Shown: one piece after another, positions 22,757-32,705 of the stretch
How the letters are laid out: each line of letters begins with the position of its first letter
How positions within the stretch are numbered: the first letter of the stretch is position 1
Source of the DNA: Owenia fusiformis
Lineage: Eukaryota > Annelida > Polychaeta > Sabellida > Oweniidae
DNA: 64,000 nt
NCBI GenBank assembly: GCA_903813345.2
Contig: CAIIXF020000012.1
Span: 23,324,184 to 23,388,183 of the forward strand
Reading direction: 5' to 3'
Position numbers and translations under genes: made by a program
Notes under the pieces: generated by a model
Seen by the model: only the letters and a program-made list of their open reading frames with translations
What the model was told of the DNA's origin: nothing
The model's database searches: none

Positions 22757-25587
22757 TCAACAACCGTAGTTCATACAATTAACGACGTTAGTTGCAGCAT
22801 CTACCCCAGACATATATGCACCATGTGTGTAACCATAGTAACGTCCGTTTGTATGCTCTCCAGCGAAATGCAAATTTCCAATCGGTGCCGTCATAACATC
22901 ATGATCGTCTTCGTCAAATCCTATTGGCCAGTTGCTATAGGAACCCATCGTAAGAGGATTGTCTAACCACGTATTGACCAATACGGATATTGGGTCTGGA
23001 ATATTCGCGCCATACATCGACCGTAGAACGCCCATGCTTTCAGCCACGATTTCTGCCTCTGTCAGGGAAGCAATACGTCTTGCCTCATCCCCAGTAAGGG
23101 TGGACATAAGAATATTCGAACCTGTAATATTAAGTATAGGATTAAAAGGATGCACGCCTGTACATAGTTCGAAAGTTAAAAGGGAACTCCTAAAGATGTA
23201 CAAAGTGAACAAAATCAAAGCTTAAACAAACAATTTTTTGCATTTTGTCTAACTTGTTGCGCAATGTTGTGCAATAATATTGAGGGGTACCCGGATGTAT
23301 TCTGGCGTTGTTTAGGTTGTCCCAGAGTACGTAATATCCTGGTCTTTTTGCAGCAAAGAATACGTATTCCGTTTCATCCCAAAACGCATAGGGGAATTTC
23401 AGGACAATTCTTGTGAAGTGAGACATTTTGAAAGCATTAATGGCTTCTTTCTTTTCATATGAAAATGGTGGTTCGAATGTTACTTTCTCATGCTGGAGAA
23501 CTCCGAGGCTAAATGTCATAATTGCATACGCCGCTTCAATTTTTACTCCAGTGTCAAGTGTGATCCTAACCCGGTTTTTCAATGTCTCAACTTTGGACAC
23601 AGTTTCATTAAGCATGGTATTTGTTTCGTTAAGAAAATCAGCAGCCGTGGCTTGAACTATATGGCGGTAACCTCGGGGATCAACAACTCGAAAGTCGCCA
23701 TCCTCGAAGTCCCAATAACTGAATAATACGCCGTATTTAAGGGAAAGTGTGTCGATATTTTCTGCATATTCAAAGTCGTATGTAAAATATTGTAAAGCGT
23801 TATCAATATTTGATTTTGCTGTCCAACCACCAAGTCGAAGTGCTACCATTTTACTGATGTCACTGCCGTTGCTTTGGAGTTTCTTTATAGCCAGTTCATC
23901 TTCAAATTCCTGTGCTGGCGCCAACCTTTTGTTTGAAAGATCAACTTCTTCAGTGACATCATTTCCATTTGCATCTCGTACAGTTCTGTTTGTGAGGGCT
24001 GAGTGCATTCCACTTAAACCAAACTTTTGAGCAAGATCCCAAATCGGATTTCCATCCAAGCCTTGTATCCAAGACGCGCCCTTTTCTATGGTATAACCGT
24101 TCCAATCAATGTGAGATATCCTACCCCCTAGCTGTGACTGAGCTTCTACTAGGATAATATCTGTAACACCTGCTTCGTAGAGGGTCTTTGCAGCCATAAC
24201 GCCAGCTATACCACCTCCTAACACAATGACTGACGTGGTTTCTGAAAATGAAGCATTCATACAAGACAGCGATCAATATCGCCCGCTTTTCGAAAAACTC
24301 AAAATGGCTTCCATGTTATTCATCCAGTATACCCAAAACCTAATCAAAATTAGATCCGGTCTTCGTCATTCTATTTAATATATAAAACAAGTAAAATGAT
24401 GTTATAGTGCCCTATATAGACCAAGCGATACAAACGGATTGTTTTTGGATTATGTTTACTTACGTGTTGTAGCTTCTGTGCATGCTAGTACGTTATGGAA
24501 TCGTTTCTGAATGAATGACGCTTTGCATGCACATTTTACTCCGTCTCCAACATCTTTGCATTCAGCATTGGGGTCGCTACAGCTATACCCGGGTAGACAT
24601 GCCTCTCCCAAATCTAGTTCTTATCAAATCAGAAATCAGAATAATTTGAATTGAACAAGGTTAGCTTGTATTCGCGAATGCAACTTTCGGCTGTCGGCTA
24701 CCTGATTAATTAACTTACTATTTTATGACCAACTCATTGAGATAGTGGCAGGTACTTTTCATATTGAATGAGTTGTCCATGATCTGGTAGCCGAAAGCCG
24801 AAAGTTGCACTCGCGAACACAAGCTTACACGTAAACTCCGAGACTCGAAATAAATAAGAGTGGGTTGACTTCAATTCTAATCACGACGTAAATCCTACAA
24901 ATTTAAAAGTTTATTCAGAGCATCTACGACTGTGTGTATACATTTTAAACTGCAATGTTAACCGTTTCGCTTGCCATTTGTTACAAACGACGAACTCCGA
25001 ACGCCAACCGCTAAACTCAAAATCGACAACCACCAAACACGGAACTGAAAAAAGTTGGAGACAATAACGATATGATACTTCTTGTGGCGGTGAGATAAAA
25101 AATGTTACCTTTGCTACAGTCCGGTAGTGTGCATGTTTCGTATTGCACTTTTGAGCCTGGACACGCTTTCCTTCCTTGTTCTGATGATGGATCTTTGCAT
25201 GTTCTAGTTCTATTCCTGACTCCATCAGCCCCACATGTTTTATTACACTCTCCCCAGTTAGTCCACAATTCCCAGTTGCCACCGACTGCAGTAAAGAAAA
25301 CATTTTCCACATTACATAAATATGAACCCCAACATTTCATTTTTCAAATCAAAACACTTCAAGAGTTTGTTTTAAACTTTACCTGTACAACGCGTATTAA
25401 CAGCTGCTTTCAAATCGTCCAATTTATTATCGATGTCCGTTTTCATTTCATCCAAACTCTCCTGTGTCGCTAAAATATCCATCGGCAATTTTACTTTAAA
25501 ACGCCATTGGTTCTTATCTGGTTTAGCATTACTTAGATAAGTCAAATACACCAGGAAAAACAAAATTGCGCTGATCCATATGTTCAT
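22757..25587 (-). CDS. secreted TSP1-EGF-flavin amine oxidase chimera, copy A
   Basis: Exons are 25587-25383, 25285-25109, 24619-24464, 24241-23291 and 23121-22757, giving 617 residues. Every intron is phase 1 GT-AG. Residues 1-22 are a signal peptide (MNIWISAILFFLVYLTYLSNA), then WRFKVKLPMDILATQ and a short amphipathic helix. Residues 69-127 form a full TSP1 repeat (WELWTNWGECNKTC, six Cys). Residues 128-179 are EGF-like (C-x5-C-x6-C-x8-C-x-C-x14-C). Residues 180-617 are a flavin amine oxidase: Rossmann GxGxxG at G188/G190/G193, LVEAQSQLGGR, and C-terminal FAGEHT at 582-587. The closest family by motif is polyamine oxidase, whose members oxidise spermine/spermidine and release hydrogen peroxide; substrate here is unproven. 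The TSP1/EGF modules predict matrix or surface attachment. Intron 2 holds a MITE. Confidence 0.83.
24663..24825. mobile_element. 163-bp MITE in intron 2 of oxidase A
   Basis: Ends of about 40 bp (AGCTTGTATTCGCGAATGC..CGGCTACC) are inverted around a short non-coding core. The only nearby relative is a single arm at 26098-26150. Copy B lacks it at the same site, so insertion followed the gene duplication or was lost from copy B. Confidence 0.7.
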
Positions 25588-25679
25588 GTTGACTATTATC
25601 CAATGTTACGGATTAACATAAAGTTAAAAAATCATATACATACTTACGTACATAATATCATGTATTAATTGGATACAAC

Positions 25680-26045
25680 TACTCAAGATCATCATTTCAG
25701 TTTAATAGTCCATGATGAAAATATTAATTTTATAGTATAAAGAACATATGTCGTTTATCAACTCGCTATTATACTTGTACAGTATTTTAAATCTATTACT
25801 TAACAAAATAGATATTATTTCAATCGAATACAATTGTTCATTATTGTTCTAATGGACCACGATATTGACATTTGCTCAAGGTCATCATTTCAGTCAAATG
25901 GCCATGATGGAGATATTAATTTGATAGCATAAAGTGAATATGTCATTATTTTACACTAGTTAAAATTGCTGTACAAAATAGATGTTATTTTAATCTTACA
26001 CAAATTATTCATTATTGTTCTAATGGACCACGATGGGGATATTTT
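25680..26045. repeat. two tandem ~180-bp copies of the oxidase upstream segment
   Basis: Units 25680-25860 and 25861-26045 share CATCATTTCAGT, ATGGACCACGAT and AAATAGAT-TTATTT. One homologous unit lies at 20330-20510 upstream of oxidase B. Upstream DNA was therefore duplicated once with the gene and again locally, possibly multiplying regulatory sites. Confidence 0.6.
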
Positions 26046-26097
26046 GAACATACATGTATATATAGAAAAGAGCTCGATTATCGAATGTAGTATTCTC

Positions 26098-26150
26098 TGT
26101 AATACCTTGTATTCGCAAATGCAACTACCGGCTGCCGGCTACCGGGTTAA
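26098..26150. repeat. single arm of the 24.7-kb MITE family
   Basis: CTTGTATTCGCAAATGCAAC..CCGGCTACC matches one end of the MITE at 24663-24825 with a few changes. No inverted partner is near. Confidence 0.55.
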
Positions 26151-26151
26151 C

Positions 26152-26379
26152 TTATAAATCTTTAATGTAAGGATCGATTAAAATAAGCCGCGCGATTGAA
26201 TTAGCGAATAGATCGTAAGTCATGTTACTGGTACAAGCTTCTGCTTTTTTGTCGATATGAATCGGCATGGATAAGTTAGGCATGTTCTTATTGATGAGGA
26301 AATTCCAGCATATTTTCTTTTCTTCCAAAATCTCAGCATCTCGTGAGTCAAAATATTCAGCAGGAGATCCAAAGGTCAA
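26152..26379 (-). other. unrecognised 75-codon ORF
   Basis: Encodes SPAEYFDSRDAEILEEKKIC and PNLSMPIHIDKKAEAC; no family recognised. A diverged piece of the same DNA (TTTGTCGATATGAAT..GGCATGG) recurs near 20730, upstream of oxidase B, so it belongs to the duplicated flank. It could be a small exon or a transposon remnant. Confidence 0.2.
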
Positions 26380-26954
26380 GTTGTGCTTCGGTTAGCGACA
26401 TTTATACATTCGCCGAGTGATATAGTCCCGATTTCTCGGTACACTAGTTCGAGGAAAAATACTATTCAACACTGAACTAGGATTCGTCTAAGATATTTCG
26501 ATCGTTAATCACTGTAACTGAATTCGAACGTGTTATCTTAAAATAGCCAGTATTGTGATTGGCTACCATTTGGTTTAAATACCTGAGTATGATAGGGGTT
26601 ATCTCAAAAATTGCAATACGTAGTGGTTTGCCCAATAGTGAAATCATAACACTTGAAATGTGCATGTGTACATGGCAATTTAGTACGACATACATTGTAG
26701 TTGAACCATTCTTCATTGGTTTGTATATACTCTTCCTCCATTATGCAGTCTCAGTTAGGGCTAGTGAGGGGCGGGGGTCGTATGGGGTAACGGGACAACA
26801 CTAACTGGGTTCAGGAGGACCATATATTATTTTCTCATTGGAGTGTATTTGGACTACAAAATTTAATAGTGGTTTTGCTTCTCATTGTTAACTATTCATG
26901 TAAGTCTGACATGACCCCCTGAAACAGCGAGTGCTTAACACATTCAATTTTGTT

Positions 26955-27075
26955 TCAGTGAAAGAGATCTTAACACGTGCGATACAACTCAGATAAACAT
27001 AGGCATACGACAACAGTTCAATACGTGGCAGTTTACAGCGAATAAAGCAAAGCTCTTGGCATTCAGTAAGTTTTA
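26955..27075 (+). repeat. duplicated block with splice-like borders, copy 2
   Basis: After TTTCAG it reads TGAAAGAGATCTTAACAC and ends CATTCAGTAAGTTTTA. It matches the block at 10780-10872. The borders look like an acceptor and a GTAAGT donor on the plus strand. Between 26380 and 26955 I see nothing else. Confidence 0.4.
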
Positions 27076-27199
27076 CTTGTATTGCTCTGCATATTAATTT
27101 TGTCAATGCTGAATTGATTTGTTATATGAATTTGTAAATGATTCAATATGTGCAATGGATCTCCAACTCAAATTTGTTACTGATTAATCAATATATAGA

Positions 27200-28190
27200 G
27201 GTTATTTACTGGGAGGGATTCAATATGGGTTTTATCCCAAGGGACAATATGATATTTCCCGAGGGCCCGGACACATAAACCCATATTTATCCCGACCAGT
27301 AAATAAGCTTTTCTGACTCTTAATTATAATTTTAAAATCCATATTTGATTTTTGTATGAAACAAAACCAGACTATATATTTAGTCTACAAAATACAGCTT
27401 ATAATTTAAACTTTATGAAATTTTAAATGTAAAAATGTCATTGTATAACATAAACAAACAACAAATCAAGAATACGTATACTTGCCCATCAAGGGGCATT
27501 CGCATATTGCTCAGATGTCTATGACGTTGATCGTCCATGTCAGAGCATGAGGATGAAATTCCAATCATACACATCTTGAAATTCAATTCATTCTCCCACA
27601 AAAGATTTTATGAGACATAAAAGTGCGAATTTCTCTTTACCGGGACACGCGGGAATGAAATAGTTGGTGAATCAAATTAAATCATCTTTACACATTGATG
27701 GTACGGGACAAGTTTCACAGAGATATAAAGTCAAAAAATATGTTAAAAGTGTACTTTCATACTTGAAGTGCCGACAGAAATGCAACATACGCCCACATAC
27801 GAAAACAAAAGTCATGTGACCGCCTATACCCACCGTGAAACATAGGGGAATCATAATTTTATCATCATGCTGTGACACAGTCAGTCAACATATCGTAGAA
27901 ATCTGAGCAGGCGGCCAGTGTGATGAACATGCAAATTGTTGAATCTGTTGATGTGTTATATAACAAAATTTTTATATTTCGAAATGCCATAAAGTTAATC
28001 ATATTTTGTAGACTAATTATAATATAGTCTGATTTAGTTTCATACAAAAATCATACAGTATATGGATTTGAATTAATGATTTTATGAAAAGAGTTATGAA
28101 TATCTGAGATAAAACGCTTATTTACTCGTCGGCATTAAATATGGGTTTATTCCTCGTGACAATATGATATTTCCCTCTGACCCTCCCTTC
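27200..28190. mobile_element. nested foldback element
   Basis: Left segment 27200-27420 (TTATTTACTGGGAGGG..ATATGGGTTT..AGTCTACAAAATA) is repeated in inverted order at about 27960-28150. The left tip (27200-27312) is also a palindrome in itself. Small ORFs inside (27413-27601 and 27672-27878, minus) have no recognisable features. Confidence 0.55.
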
Positions 28191-28289
28191 CTATATCGCA
28201 GGGAGTGGAAACAGGAAATTCACTTGAAAAATTGAAATTTCGGATTAAGATGAAAATGCATATCCCATTATTCAAGGAGTTAAGGTGCT

Positions 28290-28700
28290 ATGATACTTAA
28301 TAGTCCATTTGTCATTTTCTTAACGTATGAATATTTAAAAACATGATGTTTTTCTGTGCAAATACTATCATTAGGGTTTATTGGAGTGATTTAGCTGGGA
28401 TGCCTAAAAATTAACGTTGGGGAAATTTTTTGTATCTATCACCATGGTAACATACCAGGTACATGTACATGGTGGTATCCCGACGCTAAGTCATTAGTCA
28501 ACGCCATGTTAAGCCAATGCACCCCTCCCTAATTAGCCGATATACTTTTTTCCCAAAACTAACTTTTTGTCCAACCCAGTTAAATCACTTCAGAAAACCC
28601 CTGTTATTATAAATTAACCATAAAACATCGTGTTTTTAACAATTCATAGGTTCACTTTAGTACAGTATAGGGGTGACAAATGGACTAATAACAGGAAATG
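28290..28700. repeat. inverted-repeat element, non-coding
   Basis: AATAGTCCATTTGTCA at about 28300 is matched by TGACAAATGGACTAATAACAGG at about 28675. Similarity extends inward (CATGATGTTTTT against AAACATCGTGTTT; AGTGATTTAGCTGGG against CCCAGTTAAATCACTT). The middle contains TACCATGGTGATAGA-like palindromic sequence. Confidence 0.55.
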
Positions 28701-28983
28701 ACAAAACATGTGACTTTTTAAACATTTTTTGAACAAAGATAGCAGAGTTCTGTTTTGACCTCCAGTCAATTCAAATAGTTCCACATACCATTTAAAGGTC
28801 CAGGATCACAATGTTCATGGTCATGGTCAAAATGACCCTAAACATGATGAAATAACCTTTTCAGCCCTCTGAAAATGTGACTGAAAAATAGCTAAAAGTA
28901 GGAGGTAGGAAAGGTCACTGAACAGAATCTTTTGAATTTTTCAGAAAATGTGCCCAATATATTGCTCTAAATGCAACAATCTT

Positions 28984-29727
28984 TGAAAAGGAGTGGTATC
29001 GATATGGCGAACTGATTTAAACAATGTTTTTCTCTTAAACCAATCATTCAAATTCAAACATTCTGTAAAAAACGGTATTTTATGTAATGTTGACTGATTG
29101 ACAACAATTCAATGCGAAAATTATCTAGAAATATTTCATATAACTGTTATTGTTAACATTTTTTGATTTTTTAGTGCAATTGTTTTTGCTCCTTTCTACC
29201 AATTCTTGAGAATGAAATAAAATGTCTTTCCGAACCTTGTTGGAACAAAAAAGCATTTACAACATGTTTTTAGACCTCTCAATATTATAGTTATACAAAG
29301 GAATTTTTGGTTGATTCTAAAAAAGTATTCAAAAAATTAAAACAAAATCCCCCCAAAATAAATAAAAATCAAGATGAAGCTTTTATTTTATTAACAAGAT
29401 ACTTTTTTAAAATCAACCAAAATTTCCTTTGTACAATTACAATATTGAGAGACCTAAACATGTTGTGTGTATGTCGTTTTGTTCCAATGAGGTTCGGAAA
29501 GATGTTTCATTTCACTTTGGAAACATGATACCAAGAACAAAACAAGTGTTTGATGTGTTTTCTAAAACAATATAGATGAAAGTATATATATTTTTTTCAA
29601 ATAATATTGTTACCATTCAAAATATGACAATTAAATTGACTATGTGTTGGATTTTTAGATTTTTTTCATGACTGGTTTAAGAGAAACGTGTGTCAAAAAG
29701 TTCTCCATATCGATACTCATCCTTTGA
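28984..29727. mobile_element. foldback element, copy 1 (family hit by the LINE at 58.8 kb)
   Basis: Tips AAAAGGAGTGGTATCGATATGG and its inverted partner ending near 29727 flank long inverted arms meeting at about 29340 (inner words GGAATTTTTGGTTGATT and AATCAACCAAAATTTCC). No coding capacity. A second copy in the opposite orientation spans 58490-58810 and 63416-63572, split by the LINE. Confidence 0.7.
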
Positions 29728-30260
29728 TATCATTCGTAGAAATAGAAAACAAATGAAAAAACTGATTTAGAAAGCGATCTATTTTCCTTTTTATGACCGC
29801 CATTTTTGTTTCAGACAATTTTCTATAATTTCGAAGATTGTGTCGCAATCTTCTAGTTTCCATACAGTGCTCTTTTGAAATTAATGATGTCATCCATAAA
29901 GTCAATCTTGAACTCAGCGTTCGAAGCTGCTTCAACGATTTGTTTCCGTCTTATTTTGCCATTTTCGTTTCCTTTCTTCCACGTGCTGTATGAAACGTCT
30001 GCTGGCTGACGAACTAATTGAATTACATGGGAAAATATTGTAAAGTGTCTTCCGATGTGAAATGCGGAGTGCATTTTCATTGGCACAATTATGAGCTCGC
30101 AACCACGAACTTAAATTATCAATTTTTACGTTGTTCATTAATCAACATGTCTACATTAACCCCATACTACATTTAACTAATTTCTAAAATTTGAAGTAGT
30201 AGATTATGCCTTTATCCATAAAATTCATACAGCTCTTACAGTTTGTATTAATGTGCTTTC

Positions 30261-30881
30261 TTACATCAGAAACAAGACACGGATGGCTTCAGCAACTCTC
30301 CGCGCTGTTTTATCAGGGATTGCAACAACGTTTGCGTATTTCGTGTCGTAAAGCCCGGTATACACCAATGGGGCAAGTTGGGACCTCCATAGACTTAACA
30401 TTGCGTGGGACCTCGTGGGACCTTTTGGGATTTTGCCCCATGAAGTCAGTGGGACTCCATGGGACTCCGTGGGATTTTGCCCCATCGAGTCCGACGAGGT
30501 CACATGAGGTCCCATGAAGTCCCACGTTGGACTCGGTGGGACTCGATGGGGCAAAATCCCACGGAGTCCCATGGAGTCCCATCGAGAATGAACATGTTCA
30601 TTCTTTCCATGGGGCATCGTGGGATTTTCGATCATATGATGTGTTGTGTGAAGCCCTACAATACATACACCAATGGGGCACGGTGGGATTTGATGGGACT
30701 CGATGGGGCCTGATGGGACTCCATGGGGCACGATGGGGCAAAGTCATCAAGGTCCCATGGGACTTCGTGGGATTCGATGGGGCAAATTGGGATTCGATCG
30801 GGCAAGATGGGACTCGATGGGGCAAGTGGGATATTGCCCCATTGGTGTATACCGGGCTTAACACATGTCAGTCGCGACATA
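30261..30881 (-). pseudogene. relic of a Gypsy-like retrotransposon integrase
   Basis: On the minus strand the frame ending at 30261 reads YANVVAIPDKTARRVAEAI, which resembles the integrase core of Ty3/Gypsy elements (…FTKY…IP…TA..VA.A…). The part before it, at 30862-30881, is in the same frame once the MITE and one TAA copy are ignored. Only about 40 residues survive and a stop follows, with no LTRs or other pol domains in reach. The identification rests on a short stretch. Confidence 0.45.
30352..30858. mobile_element. Harbinger-type MITE with G-rich minisatellite core
   Basis: Inverted ends AGCCCGGTATACACCAATGG enclose 507 bp and are flanked by TAA on both sides (30349-30351 and 30859-30861), the 3-bp TWA-type target duplication of PIF/Harbinger elements. 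The interior is filled with variants of TGGGACTCGATGGGGCA and, in the left half, their reverse complement. Many frames look open only because the core lacks stops; I do not call genes there. Confidence 0.8.
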
Positions 30882-31466
30882 TTTCTGCTACCTTCCTGAT
30901 TTATTTATTCATTATGATGTTGGCGTCAAGGATCCGATAAGGTCAATTCCAATTAAGAAATCGTCCCATTATTTCCACATTGTTACAATTGCATTTTAGC
31001 TGATATTGAGAAATCAGATGTTGAAGTTTACGTCTTCATCACAGGCTGGTATCGAAAGATTTGTCCGCTGTGATGGAGCATGCTATTTTTTATAATAAAA
31101 ACACTAAGAAAACCACACAATCTATTTTTTAACTCATATGTTTCGTTATACCAAAGAAAATAACTTACTTCCATGAAATGGATATATAACTTGCGGGTTA
31201 CTTTCAGTTTTGTTTGAAGTCCCATAAGGCTAGGAGTAAAAGCTATTAAAAATGGTCCCGGGGTATCATACTCCAAAATGTACCATATCTTTTTTAAACT
31301 TGTTAATGGCACGATATAGTGACACGATAATATTTACACATGGTGTCAGCATAACTCTGAAGGTATTAATGAGATATTGATGTATTGGGCCTTTTTAATT
31401 TTTTAAATAATGCTTAATTTTTTTGTCCGCTGTGACGGAGCAGTTGGAAATGTGAACTGTGAACCT
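30882..31466. other. intergenic; nothing recognised
   Basis: No gene seen. TTGTCCGCTGTGATGGAGCA at about 31051 recurs as a 19-of-20 match at about 31423 in direct orientation, possibly remnants of a repeat. A minus-strand ORF at 31028-31312 has no recognisable content. Confidence 0.4.
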
Positions 31467-31658
31467 TAGAAAAAATGTATGATTTCTGCATGCTCTAAAA
31501 AGACTAAAATAGTTATTATGATATTTTATAGGTTATAATTTAATTGACCTGCCTACCCGTAATACATGTCATACATTCCCGTAATACTTGTTCTGAAAAA
31601 ATATGTGAAAAAATCACAAAATGAGAGCATTTTTTCAGAATATATGGATCGCCCCTTG
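31467..31658. mobile_element. right-arm relic of the Tc1/mariner-like family
   Basis: Matches 5797-6064 (AAAAAATGTATGATTTC..GCATGCTC…TATGGATCGCCCCTTG) with internal deletions. It ends at the same CAAGGGG tip followed by TA. No left arm is nearby, so it is a truncated copy. Confidence 0.65.
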
Positions 31659-31879
31659 TACACGGATCTGCTCTCTGTTGTCCATTAATGACACTGGGGT
31701 TCGCTTTTGATACGATCGTAACTTTCGATGACTCGCGGCTAAATCACTTTACGATGGTTCAAAAAACTGTTTGTCCCTGCTCTAAATTGGATCTATCTGA
31801 GATATCTGTGCTCAGTAGCCTTATAACAGATGTCCCATACTAAAAATAGGTGGCACTAGTGTGTCATAAAGCCTATTAA

Positions 31880-32467
31880 AGGGACATTCCTGGCCAGACC
31901 ATTTCTATCCTGATATGGTAGCCTTAATCATATTTATGCTTTCCATATTTAACAAAACATGGGAAAATGTTTTAATATTGTCAATATTGATCATTTAAAA
32001 AATGCAGTGCAACCTGCCATATTTTAAGATTTCACTCAGGAAGTGATGTCATCAACTCTCAACTTTCATGACCTTGCATATAACAGTATAGGGAAGTAGC
32101 ACAAAATCGCTTCTAGACAAGTGGTCCTTACTTTATGTACAAAAATATCTTCAGAGCTTGTCAGTTTAGAATAAAAGAGACTCTTAAAAGGATTAAATAG
32201 TAGACAAATTTGAAAAATAATATTCAGCTGGTTTTGTAATGCTTAGTAGCTCCTTGCCTAATATTATATACAAAGTTGAGAGTCGATGACATCACTTCCT
32301 GAGTGAAATCTTAAGAAGATGGCAGCCTACTGGAATTGAGCACTACATTTTTAAGTGACCAATATTGACCATATTAAAACATATTTCCGTGTTCTGCTAA
32401 ACATGGTAATTATATATGGCTGTAGCTACCATATTAGGGGAGAGATGGTCTGGCAAGGAATATTCCT
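31880..32467. mobile_element. piggyBac-type MITE with TTAA target sites
   Basis: Inverted ends AGGGACATTCCTGGCCAGAC / AGGAATATTCCTTGCCAGAC run inward for ~190 bp (shared word TTTCACTCAGGAAGTGATG). They are bounded by TTAA at 31876-31879 and 32468-32471, the target of piggyBac transposons. The 588 bp are non-coding. Confidence 0.75.
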
Positions 32468-32705
32468 TTAAGTAAAGTCCATATCTGCACAATGTTTTGC
32501 GTATGCTATAATAGTTCTAATGAATTCCAGATAGAACATATTATGAAAGGTCATGCAAAAAATTTGGGTCGTATTGTTCGCCTTATACTACTTAGTAAGA
32601 GGTAATAATTTGTTTGTATTTTGTATTATATGTTTTGATACGATTTAGTATTTTTGCAAGATACCTCTGCCAGATACCTATTTTGATTCCAGACACAGAA
32701 GCAAT

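Noticed and set aside
29717-30138. Minus-strand ORFs with HVIQLVRQPADVSYSTWKK, faintly sulfotransferase-like
   Set aside because: The match to a phosphosulfate-binding motif is short, no other domain parts are present, and the frames overlap with no splice structure.
30206-30940. Several overlapping ORFs in both strands rich in Trp/Gly/Pro/Ser/His
   Set aside because: All arise from the G-rich repeat core of the Harbinger-type MITE, where stops are scarce in every frame.
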